NCBI GenBank assembly: GCA_021846285.1
Contig: JAJZCB010000002.1
Span: forward strand, 1 to 64,000
From: Bacillota bacterium
GTDB lineage: Bacteria > Bacillota > Bacilli > Alicyclobacillales > SLC66
DNA length: 64,000 bases
Direction of reading: 5' to 3'
In this document: positions 43,261 through 54,300 of the stretch, piece after piece
Layout: each line of letters begins with the position of its first letter
Numbering within the stretch: position 1 is the first letter of the stretch
Translations under genes and position numbers: made by a program
The notes under the pieces: model-generated
Database searches by the model: none
What the model saw: the letters and a program-made list of their open reading frames with translations, nothing else
Told to the model about the DNA's origin: nothing

Positions 43261-43424
43261 CGGAATTCTCGATTGCCGGTTCCGTCCATTACGCCGTATA
43301 CTGGAAGGGAGTGCATTGTTATCAAAACAATTGGCTTCGACTGCCGTTGATTATTTGATGTTTACTGATTATAATGAAATCAACAAAGGCGAACGGGAAT
43401 CATTTAGAAGGGAGTTGATTCAAA

Positions 43425-44594
43425 ATGAAAAACCTGAAAATCGCCGCAAGTGTAGCGGTGGCGTTAACGATGATGAGCGGGATGGCGGTTGTGAGTCCGG
43501 CGATGGCGGCACAGACCATGACTTCGGCCCAGATCGTTGTGAACGGCAAGACGCTCTATACGCCGGATCGGTTTGTGCAAAACGGAACCACCTACATGCC
43601 CATCTACTACGTCATCCAGACGCTTACAAGCCTCGGTGTTTCGAATGCCTGGAATGGAACCAAGCATGCCTGGGCCGTCACGGACACCGCTTATCACGGG
43701 GGGTTGAACCTGAATGCCGGGTCCGGGCAGGCAGGTATCACGATCAACGGCGCGGTGGCCGAACAACGGATTCCAACGCTCGTGGCGCGCGATCCGAAGT
43801 CCGGTGTCATGACGACGTTTGCGCCGATCTGGTACATTCAGCAGCTTTTGAACCATGTCGGGCTCAAGCAGGACATCTGGAACGGGAGCGCGGGGGTGTG
43901 GAACTTGGCTACGACATCGAGTGTCGTGGCTACGTCCGGGAACGCGAGCACCGTCAATCCGAACACCGATTTTCCAAGTGCGGCGACCATTGCCCGGTAC
44001 GGTGGGGCGGTCAACCCGGCGCCACAGGGCGTGACGCTTGCGAAGTGGGAGGCTGCGGTGAAGAAGGCGCTGGCCTTTAAGCCGACCGGAACGAGCGGAC
44101 TGGGAACCGATCCGTTGGCCACTTCAAGTCAGTGGTATCCGGACCCACATGACATCTTTTATAACAAGGTGTTTCCGGTCAAGGATTTGAAGAACGGGGC
44201 TATCCTTCAGCACGATCCGTTGGTTGAGGTGGCGACGATTGATGGCACGAATGACAACCCGAACGCTCCATACGTCTATGTCGATGAGTATGTCGGCTAT
44301 GGGAATGTTCCTGGTACCGGAGTAGTCACCTATTGGAAAACTGAACAAGTGTCGGTTCATACTGGGCGTGTTCAGGCTGTGATGCCGGGGATTGGGGGCT
44401 TGCCTGTTTTCGAATTCAAGTCGATGACACCGCCCCAAGATCAAGGAGTGCATTTCCCAACTGCGAAAGGTTTGGCACAGCCGTTCAACCCGACATGGGC
44501 CATGAATGCGGGACCTTATGTGGTGCCCTTTCCGGGATGGAATCCGAATCACACAAATCCGTACAGCACTGCATACGACAAAATAGTCGGTTGA
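43425..44594 (+). CDS. Secreted protein with copper-amine-oxidase-type N-terminal domain
   Basis: 389 residues. Signal peptide of about 29 residues ending PAMA-A. Residues 35-170 resemble the copper amine oxidase N-terminal (stalk) domain, with IVVNGKTLYTPDRFVQNGTT and similar strand pairs; this domain occurs on surface proteins of Firmicutes and is not itself an oxidase. The C-terminal part (residues 200-389) is unrecognised and rich in Pro, Gly and aromatic residues. GAAGGGAG precedes the ATG. Likely cell-surface, next to the giant surface protein. Confidence 0.7.
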   Translation: MKNLKIAASVAVALTMMSGMAVVSPAMAAQTMTSAQIVVNGKTLYTPDRFVQNGTTYMPIYYVIQTLTSLGVSNAWNGTKHAWAVTDTAYHGGLNLNAGSGQAGITINGAVAEQRIPTLVARDPKSGVMTTFAPIWYIQQLLNHVGLKQDIWNGSAGVWNLATTSSVVATSGNASTVNPNTDFPSAATIARYGGAVNPAPQGVTLAKWEAAVKKALAFKPTGTSGLGTDPLATSSQWYPDPHDIFYNKVFPVKDLKNGAILQHDPLVEVATIDGTNDNPNAPYVYVDEYVGYGNVPGTGVVTYWKTEQVSVHTGRVQAVMPGIGGLPVFEFKSMTPPQDQGVHFPTAKGLAQPFNPTWAMNAGPYVVPFPGWNPNHTNPYSTAYDKIVG

Positions 44595-44618
44595 ACCGCC
44601 ACCGTTCCTCGCTGTAAG

Positions 44619-44646
44619 AAAGGCCGTCATCTGCGGCCTTTTTTTT
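44619..44646 (+). terminator. Rho-independent terminator
   Basis: AAAGGCCG (44619-44626) pairs with CGGCCTTT (44634-44641) around TCATCTG and runs into a T-tract to 44646. Ends the transcript of the secreted-protein gene. Confidence 0.85.
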
Positions 44647-44655
44647 GTTGCGCCG

Positions 44656-44682
44656 TTTTGTCACCCATTCCCCCTTTGTATG
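44656..44682 (+). promoter_or_regulatory. GTCRCCC leader, partial (copy G)
   Basis: T4 then GTCACCC (44660-44666), ATTCCCCCT as in copy I. The matching GGGGG arm is missing, so no hairpin forms; the next start is 100 bases on at 44779. A separate small hairpin CACCC-GCAGT-GGGTG lies at 44725-44739. Confidence 0.45.
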
Positions 44683-44778
44683 AATGCTGTGCGATGATCT
44701 GAGGCTTGTCGTACTTTTGTCTGGCACCCGCAGTGGGTGTGGTGTGGAGGAGTCTTTTTTGGAGGAGGGCCGAAATTC

Positions 44779-47700
44779 ATGAAATCACCGATCAAACGGT
44801 TCGCAATCGTAGCGGTCTCGTTACTCATGGCCTTAAGCGGTTCTGTGAGCGCGTTGGCCGCCACCGTGGAGTTCGGCAACAACAGCAGCCGCACCCACGC
44901 AAACGGGATTAGCGATCCACAAAGCTGGAACCAGGCGTCGGAACTGAAGTCCTTCACTTATGGAGGTCAGGCGTTACCGATGGGTGGGGGGAACGGAACG
45001 GCCATGGGGCAGGGGTCGATGCTTTATTTTCCTGTCTCGGCCCCAGGCGATTCGCCTACTGGAAGTGGATATTTGACTGTGTGGACAATGGGCACTGGAG
45101 CGCCCAAACAGGCATGGGGCGGCGCAAAATATATTCAAGGGGTAAGCAACAGTTCGCCACTAATTCTGAGCAATGGGGACGTTTACTTGGCGGCAGGTGG
45201 AACTTTGTACGGGTTTCAATCAAACGGCACACCTGTCGCCAACGTCCTCCCCGGAAACATCGCGAAAAACCCTTACATTTACCAAAACCAGGTTGTGTCC
45301 TATCCGTTGTACGCAAACGGCCTGATCTGGGTTTCGTCGCAAAACGGCTATCTCTTTGCTATCAATCCCCAAACCCTGCAACAAGCATTCAAACCGGTGG
45401 ACATCGGAAGCCGCATGGACGGCTCTCCCACCCTGGTCTATGGCGCAAACAACACCCCCTACATCGCAGTGGGCACTGCGTCTGCGCCCAATAACCAGGG
45501 CGGCACCGGCACGCTCTACTTGGTCTCCCTAAGTGGCCAGATCGTCAGCCACATCAACAACCCGGCGGGAACCGGTACGGCGATCGCCTCATCGCCGGTC
45601 TATACAGGCGGCGGCGTGGCGTGGAACGACATCTCGGGCAACGTGTTCTGGGCGCAGATCAGCGGTGGACAGTTCACGAATGTGCGGACCTGGACTACGA
45701 AGCAAAGTGGGCTGGTTACGAACCTGGAGCCGGGCTACTACGGCGGGTATTTCATCCTGCCGCAGTCCACATCCGACAAGACTGAAGTGGTGAACGTCGG
45801 CACGGTGGGATCGCCGATTGAGTATTTCACCAACAAAGACGGGGCCAACAACGTCGGTTCGCCTGAGATCAGCGCGAATAACGTCTATGTGCCCGACGGA
45901 CAAGGAAATGTTAATTCATTTCCGGTTTCATCGCTGGGAACCCCCAGTACGGCGCAGGATAATCTCGCGTTTGCAATGGGTTTTTCCTCTTCCAACCTCA
46001 CCAATGCGAACGAGCAGATGCTTCCGGCGGCCAACGGTCAAACGCTGCCCACCCTGTCTTATGAAACATCGGCGGGGCTGCAAATCTGGCAGAACACGTC
46101 TCCGTCCAGCGTCACGCTCAGCGGCGCCGGCAGCACGGGAGCAAGCAGCACCAGCACAGTCAGCGCTTCGGTGGGCGGCACAGTTACGCTGGACGCGAAC
46201 GGAACCAGTATACCCATCGGTGACGCGATCCTGGTGACGCAAACGCCGACAACCACACCAGGAACGCTGACATCGCAGGGTCAGGGCGGGCAAACTCAAG
46301 TGGTCAGCCCGACCATGACTACTTTTAATCCGAGTTACCAGTTTCGACCGACCGCCACGTCCAGTACGGCGCAGTCTGTGCAGGTTCAGGCACGGATTAT
46401 CGTGGCGGCCACGGGGCAAATCGTGGGGCAAGCGAGCAACGTACTCACCGTCACTTGGGCAGCCGCCGCCACTCTGTCACTGACCGTCACTCCGACCGCA
46501 TCACAGACAACAGGCCAGGCGTTCCAACTCACCGCGGGCACGACGAACGCGGCGGGCGACCATGTCGTGTTCACCCAGTCCGGAACACTTGCGAACAACG
46601 GCGGCGCGGGCACGCTCTCAGGCAACTTTCAGTCGAATCAGTCAAGTCTCACGTATCCGGCTCAGACAAGTAGCACGTACCAGTACAACCCGACCGCCAC
46701 CAGTAGCCAGACTGGGACCGAGACGGTGACGGCAACCCTGCTCAATTCGTCGAATCAGCCGGTTCTGAACGCGAGTGGGCAACCGCTTACCAAGTCCGTC
46801 TCCGTGACCTGGAACGTGCCCGCTGCGGCGCCGTCCATCACGCTGGCCGTCAGCCCGACGACAAGCCAGGTCACGGGTGCCTCATTCACCCTGACAGCGA
46901 CCGCGCAAAACATCGTGTCGGGTGAGGTGATCCAGATCGCGCAGACGACCAGCGCGAGCCCCAATACGCTGAGTGGCGGCACCTACGTCCAGTGGGTCAG
47001 TCCGGGCGCGTATGCGTCGTATGTGTTTCACACGTCCGCGGTGTCCAGCGCGGCGCAGACGGTAACGTATCAGGCGTCCATCTACACGGTGAGCGGGCAA
47101 CTCGTTCCTTCAAACGCGGTGAGCGCGCAGTGGGGGCCGTCCGGCGTCAATGACGGGTTCTCCAGTACGCAAAACGGTTCCCTCACCGATGCCGCGCAGA
47201 CCGCTACCGGTAGCTCGGTCAATGTGCAAGTGGTGGCGAGCCCTCGTGTCGTCCTGACCCTGTCGGCGCAAAACGTACTCTTTGCACAGACGGGCACGGC
47301 CAGCATCCAGGTGACGACCGATCAGTACGGCTACGCATCCATGACGGTGGATGAGCAGGGCGGGCAGGCGGGCCTGCTCAAGATCACAGCGTCGTCCGAC
47401 ACGGCGTACTACGTGCCCGCCAGCGACACCATCACCTGGCCCGCCTCCAATGTGACGCTTACCGCCACGGCGAACGGGCAAAATTACGGCGCCGGGCAGA
47501 CGGCCAGTGTCACGACGAATACGCCAGTTTCCTTTGCGGCGAACGTGACCAACCCGCCCGCCAACAACTACACGCTGGAGATTGCGGACCTGGGCGGCAA
47601 CAGTACGCTCGGCGGTCAGAACAGTGTGTTTGCGGACAACGCCTCCACGCTAAGTGCACAGGCGAACAGCGCGTCGGCGCTGACGGATCAGTACGAGGCA

Positions 47701-50700
47701 CTACTCATCCTGAACCAGACGGGGCAGGAGGTTCCGTCTGGCGTGATCACGGTGGACTGGGGTTCGTCATCCGCCACGCCTCCGCCTTCGTCTGGGCCGA
47801 CGCTGACGCTGTCCGCCGCATCGCCTTCGGAACCGGTGGGCACACAGGACCAGGTGACGGCTGCGGGCACGAATGTTCCGTCTGGCGACACCATTGTCAT
47901 GACGCAGATCAACACAAATGGCGGCGATACGTTTGGGTCTGCAGGCTCGACAACCGGCAGCGGTCAGTACCAAGTGTCGAGCACGAGCGATCCGTATACT
48001 ATGTCAGTAAGCGATGTGTCCGGACAAAACGGCTATCAAGCCACATATGGAGCCATCGTCTTCAACGGCAACGGTCAGAATGTAGCCCAATCAAGCAATG
48101 TAGCCATCACTTGGGGCGTCAATAACGCGCCGCCATCGATTACAATAACCGCCACTCCACAAACGCTGCAAATCAACAATGCGTCTGTGTTGTCTGTGTC
48201 CGCAAGCAACGTGCCGATGGGCGACTATGTGATCGTGTATCCCAACAGCCCCAACAGCGGAACATGGTGGACGAATTCGGCCGTTTTTGTAGGGCAGCAG
48301 ACGAACGCGTCCGGATCGTACAACGCCACAGCGAGCGTGAGTCAGTCGCAGCCTACTTCCGTCACGTACTATGCCGTCGTAGAAAATCCGAGTGGAGGGA
48401 ATCCGCCAAGCAGCTTCGTGGTGGCCAATAACGTAACGGTGACATGGAATCCGCCCGCTGCAGGGGTGAGCCTTAGCACCACGACGCCACTGCTGGCTGT
48501 CGGTCAAACTGGGTCGTTTACCATGTCTCTGTCGTATCTGCCGAGCGGCTACCAAGCAGACATCTTTACAACGAGCGGTCAGTATTTCGGTGACTACTGG
48601 AACTACACTGGTAATTATTTCAGCGGAAACATCGGCGAATACGTACCATCTCCAGCCTCCGCGACGACCGAAGGATTCTACGCGGTGATCAGCAATGGAG
48701 CGGTCTCGTCATCTGCGCCACCGTCAAGCAATTACATCGCCATCACTTGGCAACTAAATCCAACTGTGACGATGACTGCAACTCCCACAAACCTATTCAT
48801 CGGACAGACGAGCCAATTCTTACTGTACCCGCACAACATCCCAACATGGCCTCCCTTTATGATCGGCATCGAGGATGTAACAACGGGGCAGATCGTGTAC
48901 AGTTCCAACAACACTCAGACTACCTACGATGTATCTAGCGCAGTAGAGAACCAAGCCACAACGCAGGTCTATGCACCTGTGGTATTTGCCGCTGGGGCAA
49001 CCACCCCCACTACCAACAACATTATGTACACTGGCCCGAGTGTGACAGCGCAGTGGACAAACCCAACGGCGCAGATTACTGCTTCAGCCCCAAGCTATCT
49101 TGTTGGGCAACAGGCAACGCTCACGGCTAGCACGCCGAATATGCCGAGCGGAAGTATGTCCAATAGCTACGAATTGCAGATCAACGACCAAGGGCAGAAG
49201 GATAGCCTAATCTATTACTGGGCGTATCCGTGGGGCTACTACGCAGTGAATACCCTCGATTCTACTGAAAGCTCAAATTCTAATCCGTTCAGCGGCCCGG
49301 CGGTATTAGGGGTAGCAGGATCGGACTCGTACACCGCTCAGTTCAAGTGGTGGATCGGTACTGGAGATGCAGCATCGGCCAACTCTGCTCCAGTCACGGT
49401 TACATGGGGCAACGCGCCATCAGGGATCAGCCTGACTGCTGCTCAGACAAACCTTGCGCCCGGCCAAAGCACAACGCTTACAGCCACAACTACCGATGTG
49501 CCTGCTGGATTTTCCATCAAAGTGACTGACTTAAACGGAGCTGGCACGCTGAGCGGAACTAATACGCAAACGAGTTCCACGTCACCATTTTCCACGTCCG
49601 TGTACTCGGCCAATTCGCAGACCGTGAACTATCAAGCGACGCTCTACAATGCTTCGAATCAGGTGGTGGCCACATCCGGTACCGTCTCCGTGACGTGGAT
49701 CGCGCCGCTTAGTGTGTCGCTGTCGGCCAACCCGACGAGTCTCTATGTGGGGCAATCGTCATCCTTAACGGCGCAGACGGTGAACATGCCTGCCGGTGAT
49801 CAGATCGTCATTAGCGATGTGGGCCAGTATCACACGTTGTCCGGCGCGAACACCGCCACGTCCGGCAGTTCGCCGTTTCAGACAAGTGCCGTCTCAAATT
49901 CTGCAGGTACTGATTCGTACGTGGCGACCATCGTCAATAACGCGGGCCAGACGGTGGCCACGTCAAGCACCGTTTCCGTGACATGGGTCGCACCGCCGAC
50001 GCTGAGTTTGACGGCAAGTAGCCCATCGGCGCCGATAGGAACATCGGTCACGCTCACGACGGCGGGGGCGAATTTCCCGGTGGGCTACACGGTACGGATT
50101 CAGGATCAGAGTGGTGATGGCACATTCGGTGGCCAAAACACAGCAACAGGAAGCACCGATCCGTTCGCGACGCAGGCAACAGACAACCGGCCGCAGACCG
50201 TGATCTATCAAGCCGTGGTTATGGATAGCGCGGGTGCGCCAGTGATCACGTCCAACACCGTCAGCGTCACTTGGCAGCAGCCGTTTCTGTCTGGCGGGAT
50301 CGTTTCCGGCATCTACTTGGATCCTGGGTATCCGGGAAGCAGCAAGGCTCCAACCAATATGTGGCTCTCGGCAGACATGAACAACCCGTCGATTCTCTAT
50401 GCGCCCAGCGACTTCTGGTTGCCCTATCTACAACAACATGGGTGGGACGGAAACGAAGCGGATCTCCATGAGTCGCTAGGGCAGGCCATGGGCGGAGCGA
50501 TTGACTATCAACCCGACGTGAATTCGGCTCCGCAGGCAGGGCAAGCGACGGGTTCGTTCGTGGCGCCAAGCGGAAAAACGTATTACCTGTACGGGTTTGG
50601 GCAAAGTGGATTGAATCCGTGGGGCGCAACCCCATGGGTTTGGGTCCGGCCTGAGTCGGGATTTGGCTTTCGTTTTCTGTGGCAAGGAACAGCTGCCAAT

Positions 50701-51327
50701 CCGCCTGTTGGAGGCACGGTGACGTGGACGCTCGTGAATCCGGACGGCGCTTCGAGAACATGGTCAACCAACTTTCAAAACACTGCAACTGGGCCGGCGC
50801 AGTGGGTCTCGGTGGATTCCTGGATGCACCACGCCTCGCCGATCGAAGAGTCGCGGACGATGATCGCAGAATTGAACTCTTCCACATTAAAGATCATGGG
50901 TCAGGCGGCGGCAGAGTATATTTCGGCGTACACGTCCGTACCCCACTATGTATTTGTAGGGGGCGGAAGCACTTCGAACGGAAATAATATTGAGACGGCC
51001 GCTTGGTCGCTCAGCAGCAGTGCGGCGACCGCGCAGGTAGATGGGGCTCAAATCAATGTAGAGATTCAACTGCAGCTTAAAGACGGCACGGTGTTGACGA
51101 TGAATCAGCCGGATATGGCTACGCTCTGGAATTTGCCGCCTCGGTTCCTCATTTCAATAGGCGGCGACACGTTCACTCTCAAAGTGGTGCAGGAGTTGAA
51201 AAACAACGGAGGTACAGTTGGCATAGGACCTCAAACGGGCATTATTACCACGATGCCGTCTGGTTCCGGAATGCCATCTAGTTCCGGATCGAGTACGAGT
51301 ACAGGAACGATCACAACCGCTCCTTAG
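44779..51327 (+). CDS. Giant secreted protein with PQQ-like propeller and Ig-like repeats
   Basis: 2182 residues from ATG 44779, GGAGGAGGG nine bases upstream. Signal peptide ending SVSALA-A. Residues about 60-440 resemble a beta-propeller of PQQ type (repeated blocks with YIAVGTAS and SPVYTG). Residues about 440-1833 hold some thirteen units of 90-150 residues, each ending in a T-V-S-V-T-W-like strand followed by a P and a short T-L-S-L-T-A-like strand, with a conserved NVPxGD turn: an Ig-like array. The last 350 residues (after GGIVSGIYLD) are a separate domain. No LPXTG or transmembrane anchor. Likely surface adhesin of the donor cell; the role in mating is inferred. Confidence 0.75.
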   Translation: MKSPIKRFAIVAVSLLMALSGSVSALAATVEFGNNSSRTHANGISDPQSWNQASELKSFTYGGQALPMGGGNGTAMGQGSMLYFPVSAPGDSPTGSGYLTVWTMGTGAPKQAWGGAKYIQGVSNSSPLILSNGDVYLAAGGTLYGFQSNGTPVANVLPGNIAKNPYIYQNQVVSYPLYANGLIWVSSQNGYLFAINPQTLQQAFKPVDIGSRMDGSPTLVYGANNTPYIAVGTASAPNNQGGTGTLYLVSLSGQIVSHINNPAGTGTAIASSPVYTGGGVAWNDISGNVFWAQISGGQFTNVRTWTTKQSGLVTNLEPGYYGGYFILPQSTSDKTEVVNVGTVGSPIEYFTNKDGANNVGSPEISANNVYVPDGQGNVNSFPVSSLGTPSTAQDNLAFAMGFSSSNLTNANEQMLPAANGQTLPTLSYETSAGLQIWQNTSPSSVTLSGAGSTGASSTSTVSASVGGTVTLDANGTSIPIGDAILVTQTPTTTPGTLTSQGQGGQTQVVSPTMTTFNPSYQFRPTATSSTAQSVQVQARIIVAATGQIVGQASNVLTVTWAAAATLSLTVTPTASQTTGQAFQLTAGTTNAAGDHVVFTQSGTLANNGGAGTLSGNFQSNQSSLTYPAQTSSTYQYNPTATSSQTGTETVTATLLNSSNQPVLNASGQPLTKSVSVTWNVPAAAPSITLAVSPTTSQVTGASFTLTATAQNIVSGEVIQIAQTTSASPNTLSGGTYVQWVSPGAYASYVFHTSAVSSAAQTVTYQASIYTVSGQLVPSNAVSAQWGPSGVNDGFSSTQNGSLTDAAQTATGSSVNVQVVASPRVVLTLSAQNVLFAQTGTASIQVTTDQYGYASMTVDEQGGQAGLLKITASSDTAYYVPASDTITWPASNVTLTATANGQNYGAGQTASVTTNTPVSFAANVTNPPANNYTLEIADLGGNSTLGGQNSVFADNASTLSAQANSASALTDQYEALLILNQTGQEVPSGVITVDWGSSSATPPPSSGPTLTLSAASPSEPVGTQDQVTAAGTNVPSGDTIVMTQINTNGGDTFGSAGSTTGSGQYQVSSTSDPYTMSVSDVSGQNGYQATYGAIVFNGNGQNVAQSSNVAITWGVNNAPPSITITATPQTLQINNASVLSVSASNVPMGDYVIVYPNSPNSGTWWTNSAVFVGQQTNASGSYNATASVSQSQPTSVTYYAVVENPSGGNPPSSFVVANNVTVTWNPPAAGVSLSTTTPLLAVGQTGSFTMSLSYLPSGYQADIFTTSGQYFGDYWNYTGNYFSGNIGEYVPSPASATTEGFYAVISNGAVSSSAPPSSNYIAITWQLNPTVTMTATPTNLFIGQTSQFLLYPHNIPTWPPFMIGIEDVTTGQIVYSSNNTQTTYDVSSAVENQATTQVYAPVVFAAGATTPTTNNIMYTGPSVTAQWTNPTAQITASAPSYLVGQQATLTASTPNMPSGSMSNSYELQINDQGQKDSLIYYWAYPWGYYAVNTLDSTESSNSNPFSGPAVLGVAGSDSYTAQFKWWIGTGDAASANSAPVTVTWGNAPSGISLTAAQTNLAPGQSTTLTATTTDVPAGFSIKVTDLNGAGTLSGTNTQTSSTSPFSTSVYSANSQTVNYQATLYNASNQVVATSGTVSVTWIAPLSVSLSANPTSLYVGQSSSLTAQTVNMPAGDQIVISDVGQYHTLSGANTATSGSSPFQTSAVSNSAGTDSYVATIVNNAGQTVATSSTVSVTWVAPPTLSLTASSPSAPIGTSVTLTTAGANFPVGYTVRIQDQSGDGTFGGQNTATGSTDPFATQATDNRPQTVIYQAVVMDSAGAPVITSNTVSVTWQQPFLSGGIVSGIYLDPGYPGSSKAPTNMWLSADMNNPSILYAPSDFWLPYLQQHGWDGNEADLHESLGQAMGGAIDYQPDVNSAPQAGQATGSFVAPSGKTYYLYGFGQSGLNPWGATPWVWVRPESGFGFRFLWQGTAANPPVGGTVTWTLVNPDGASRTWSTNFQNTATGPAQWVSVDSWMHHASPIEESRTMIAELNSSTLKIMGQAAAEYISAYTSVPHYVFVGGGSTSNGNNIETAAWSLSSSAATAQVDGAQINVEIQLQLKDGTVLTMNQPDMATLWNLPPRFLISIGGDTFTLKVVQELKNNGGTVGIGPQTGIITTMPSGSGMPSSSGSSTSTGTITTAP

Positions 51328-51347
51328 AAAGCGAAAATGCGCATCTG

Positions 51348-51391
51348 TTTTTTTGTCACCCACCCTCTTCTTTATAGAAGGGGGTGTTTTC
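51348..51391 (+). promoter_or_regulatory. GTCRCCC leader with RBS hairpin (copy H), before the virB6-like gene
   Basis: T7 then GTCACCC (51355-51361). The stem is 11 bp: CACCCTCTTCT (51361-51371) against AGAAGGGGGTG (51376-51386), loop TTAT. The GGGGG is fully paired and ATG 51392 stands five bases after the stem. Strongest hairpin of the set. Confidence 0.75.
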
Positions 51392-54300
51392 ATGGCCGCA
51401 TCGGTCCTGCAGCAATCGTCCAACCAATTGTTAAACTGGAACCATTTCTTGGTCGTGTCACCGCCATCGGGCTTCCTCAACGTCGGTTCCGCTTTAAATG
51501 GCGCTTTGACAACAATCGGGAACTTGTTCATGGGGTTAGGAACATTTATTTGGTCCGTCGTGTCCTGGTTGTTTCAGATCGCTTTAAATCCATCTTTCAT
51601 CATGGATCCCTTGTTTAAAGACATGGCCAATGTCTACAAATTCGCCTATCAGGCATTTTTCTTACCGCTATTGCCGTTATTGGCGGCTGCCGCGCTCCTC
51701 TATTTGATCTATTTTTATTTCAGAGGGAAGCACGCACAAATGGCTCGCGTGTTCGCCAGCAGTGCCTTGGCTGTGCTGATCGTGTTAGTGGGATTCTTTG
51801 AATTTCCTGTCCTGTTCCAAATAGCGGACACTCTCGCCATCGGAACGACCTCTGCTGTGATGGGTATGCTGGAGAGTACACTGTCAGGGGGCCAGGTTAC
51901 CGCCTCCAATCAAGCGATCGGCGGACTCACGAACACGTACCTCCAAGAACCGTGGCAACTCATGCAATTTGGGTTTATCTCCAGCAACCCCAGTCAGTAC
52001 GGGCTATATGGCGGCGTGACCGGAACGATGTTCAGCACTCTGGCCAGCAATTTGAATCAGGTGGATCCTTCTGTGACAAGCGCAGTTCTGCAGGAACAGT
52101 TTTCTACCGCTTATCCCAATCTGATCACGGTTGCCAATCCACAGGCAACGGCAGGTTCTGGCCTTCCGTCCACCATGACGGTGCAGGGGCTGGCTACGGA
52201 CGTAAACGGAGCGCTCGTTCCTGACTGGCGGAACGTTTTCTATGTGTACGGCGGCCAAAATCAGGAAAGTGCCATTGCTAAATCATTCTTCGTCCAAGGG
52301 CAGCAAACGGTGGTCGGCGCTGCCAACCCGTCCAACACGTCCGGAAATCTTGATGAGAACCATTTCTTTAACGGGACGGGGAATCTGGTTCTGATCATCC
52401 TTGCGATGATTACCTCCTGTATCCCTTTGGCGTTCGCTTTGTTCACAGGGGCGCAACTTCTGTGGCGAGAATTAAACTTTTTCTTCAAGCTGGGGCAGGG
52501 GATCATCTCGCTTCCCTTTTTGATGGTTCCTGAGGCGGGTCCGGCTCACACCAAGAAATGGCTTGGTCAAGCGGCTGGCCACTTGATCGAGCGATTCGGT
52601 ATAGGGGTATATTTTGCCATTGCCGTGGGGGTGGGAAGTCTCCTGGAGCAGGTGGTCACAGGGTTAATCGTCGGCAATGCGGAGCTCGGTATGATGATCT
52701 CTATGCTATTTCTGGCCTTCTGGTACCTCTCGGCGTTCATCTATCGGGAAAAACTGTTTTCTATGACAGTTCATCCACTCGCCGCTACCGTGGCGCAAAA
52801 CAGCGGAATCGCAGGGCGTGGGTACGCGCGAGGTTTACAACAGGCGGACGAACGGAAGCAAGCCATTATGGAGGCGACGAAGAAGGAAAGAGAGCGTCGA
52901 GAGGAAGAACGAAAACATCCGAAAGGAACGTCTCAAAAGCGGGCGAAAACAATTCGACCGTTTCAGCGAGAACAAAAGGCAACCCAACCGTCGTCGGAGC
53001 GGAAGGGGGGGCGCGCGCCAAAGCAGTATTCCGGGGGGAATGTTCCGTTATCTCAAGAGGATTGGGAAAAAGAACTGGCGGCAATGCACACGCATGATCC
53101 TGTCTTGCAGTCCATTTCACGCGATAAGGAACGCTTCGATGTGGGAAGCGCCCCGGTTGCGGCAGAAGCCAGTGTTCATATCGAAGAGCGGCGCAATGAC
53201 AGGGGAGCATCGTCCGTGATTCGTTACGCCGACGCGGTGACGTGGGCGAAGGGCGCGGGAATGCTGACGCACTTATCGATGAAACGGGGACTTGGAGCCA
53301 GTGATGCGCAGGTGAGCGCACTGATGGGGCAAATGTCGAAAGATGGCGTGATACGGCGGGATGGACACGGGTTCTGGCGGGCCGCTGTTCCCACGAACGA
53401 CGAGCAGGTTCCTGATACTGCTGCGACCAATCCGCTTCAGGACGACACGTCAACGAAAGACGAGGCTAGTTTGAATCAGGGCGAGGCGCAACCTGAAAGC
53501 GCAGCATCGATGTCGAACGCAGAGATGCATCGAGAGGGCGCCGATTCCTACAATCAAGCGGTATCTTGGGTTCAGGGCCACGGAGCTGCCACGCCATTCG
53601 TTCTGGCAAGGCGACTGGGCGTTGAAGAAAGTGCCGCTACAACGTTGTTGGGACGGATGCAAGAAAACGGCGTGGTGCAAAGAGGAGTGGGGCAATGGTG
53701 GAAGGCGATTCCGGCCAACAGCGATGAACCGGAACGCGGTGCGGAGACTGTTAATGCGGGTGGAGAATCGATCATCTCTACGCCTGATGTGTCCGGGAAC
53801 GATTTGGAAGAACTGCGTGTCGAAAAACGATCGCCGATCGCCGAGCCATTAGAAACGATCCATCATGAGGCATCAAAAGGGTTGGAAGAACCAAATCGCA
53901 TTACGCCGCCACAACAGGTGGCCAGTTCGATAGACGCGCAACGGGCTTCGGTTTCGCGCCAAGCAATAAGGCCACCCGGAAATGCGGGTGTGGGGAATCG
54001 CGCGACAATGCAGACGCCGCCTGCCACACCATCGGTCGTCACCAACCAGCAAGTTGGGCGGCTCAAACAGTTCACGCGCGCTGTGGGAAATACCACCGTA
54101 GTTGCAGCACGATCCGCCCCGGTACAAATCGCGGCGGAGGCGGCACACGTCGGGGTTCGCGTCACCAAGGGAACGGCAAAACTGGCGTTCAAAGGTGGGG
54201 CGGCCACAACGATGGCAGCGATTCGAGCAATGGAGTGGCACTCAGACCGCATCGGAACGCCTCCAGGCAACGAGACGTTCACACAGGAATTTAAGCGTCG

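Noticed and set aside
44900-50290. Repeats considered as a CRISPR array
   Set aside because: Units are 300-450 bases, in frame and encode Ig-like domains; there are no short identical repeats with spacers and no cas genes.
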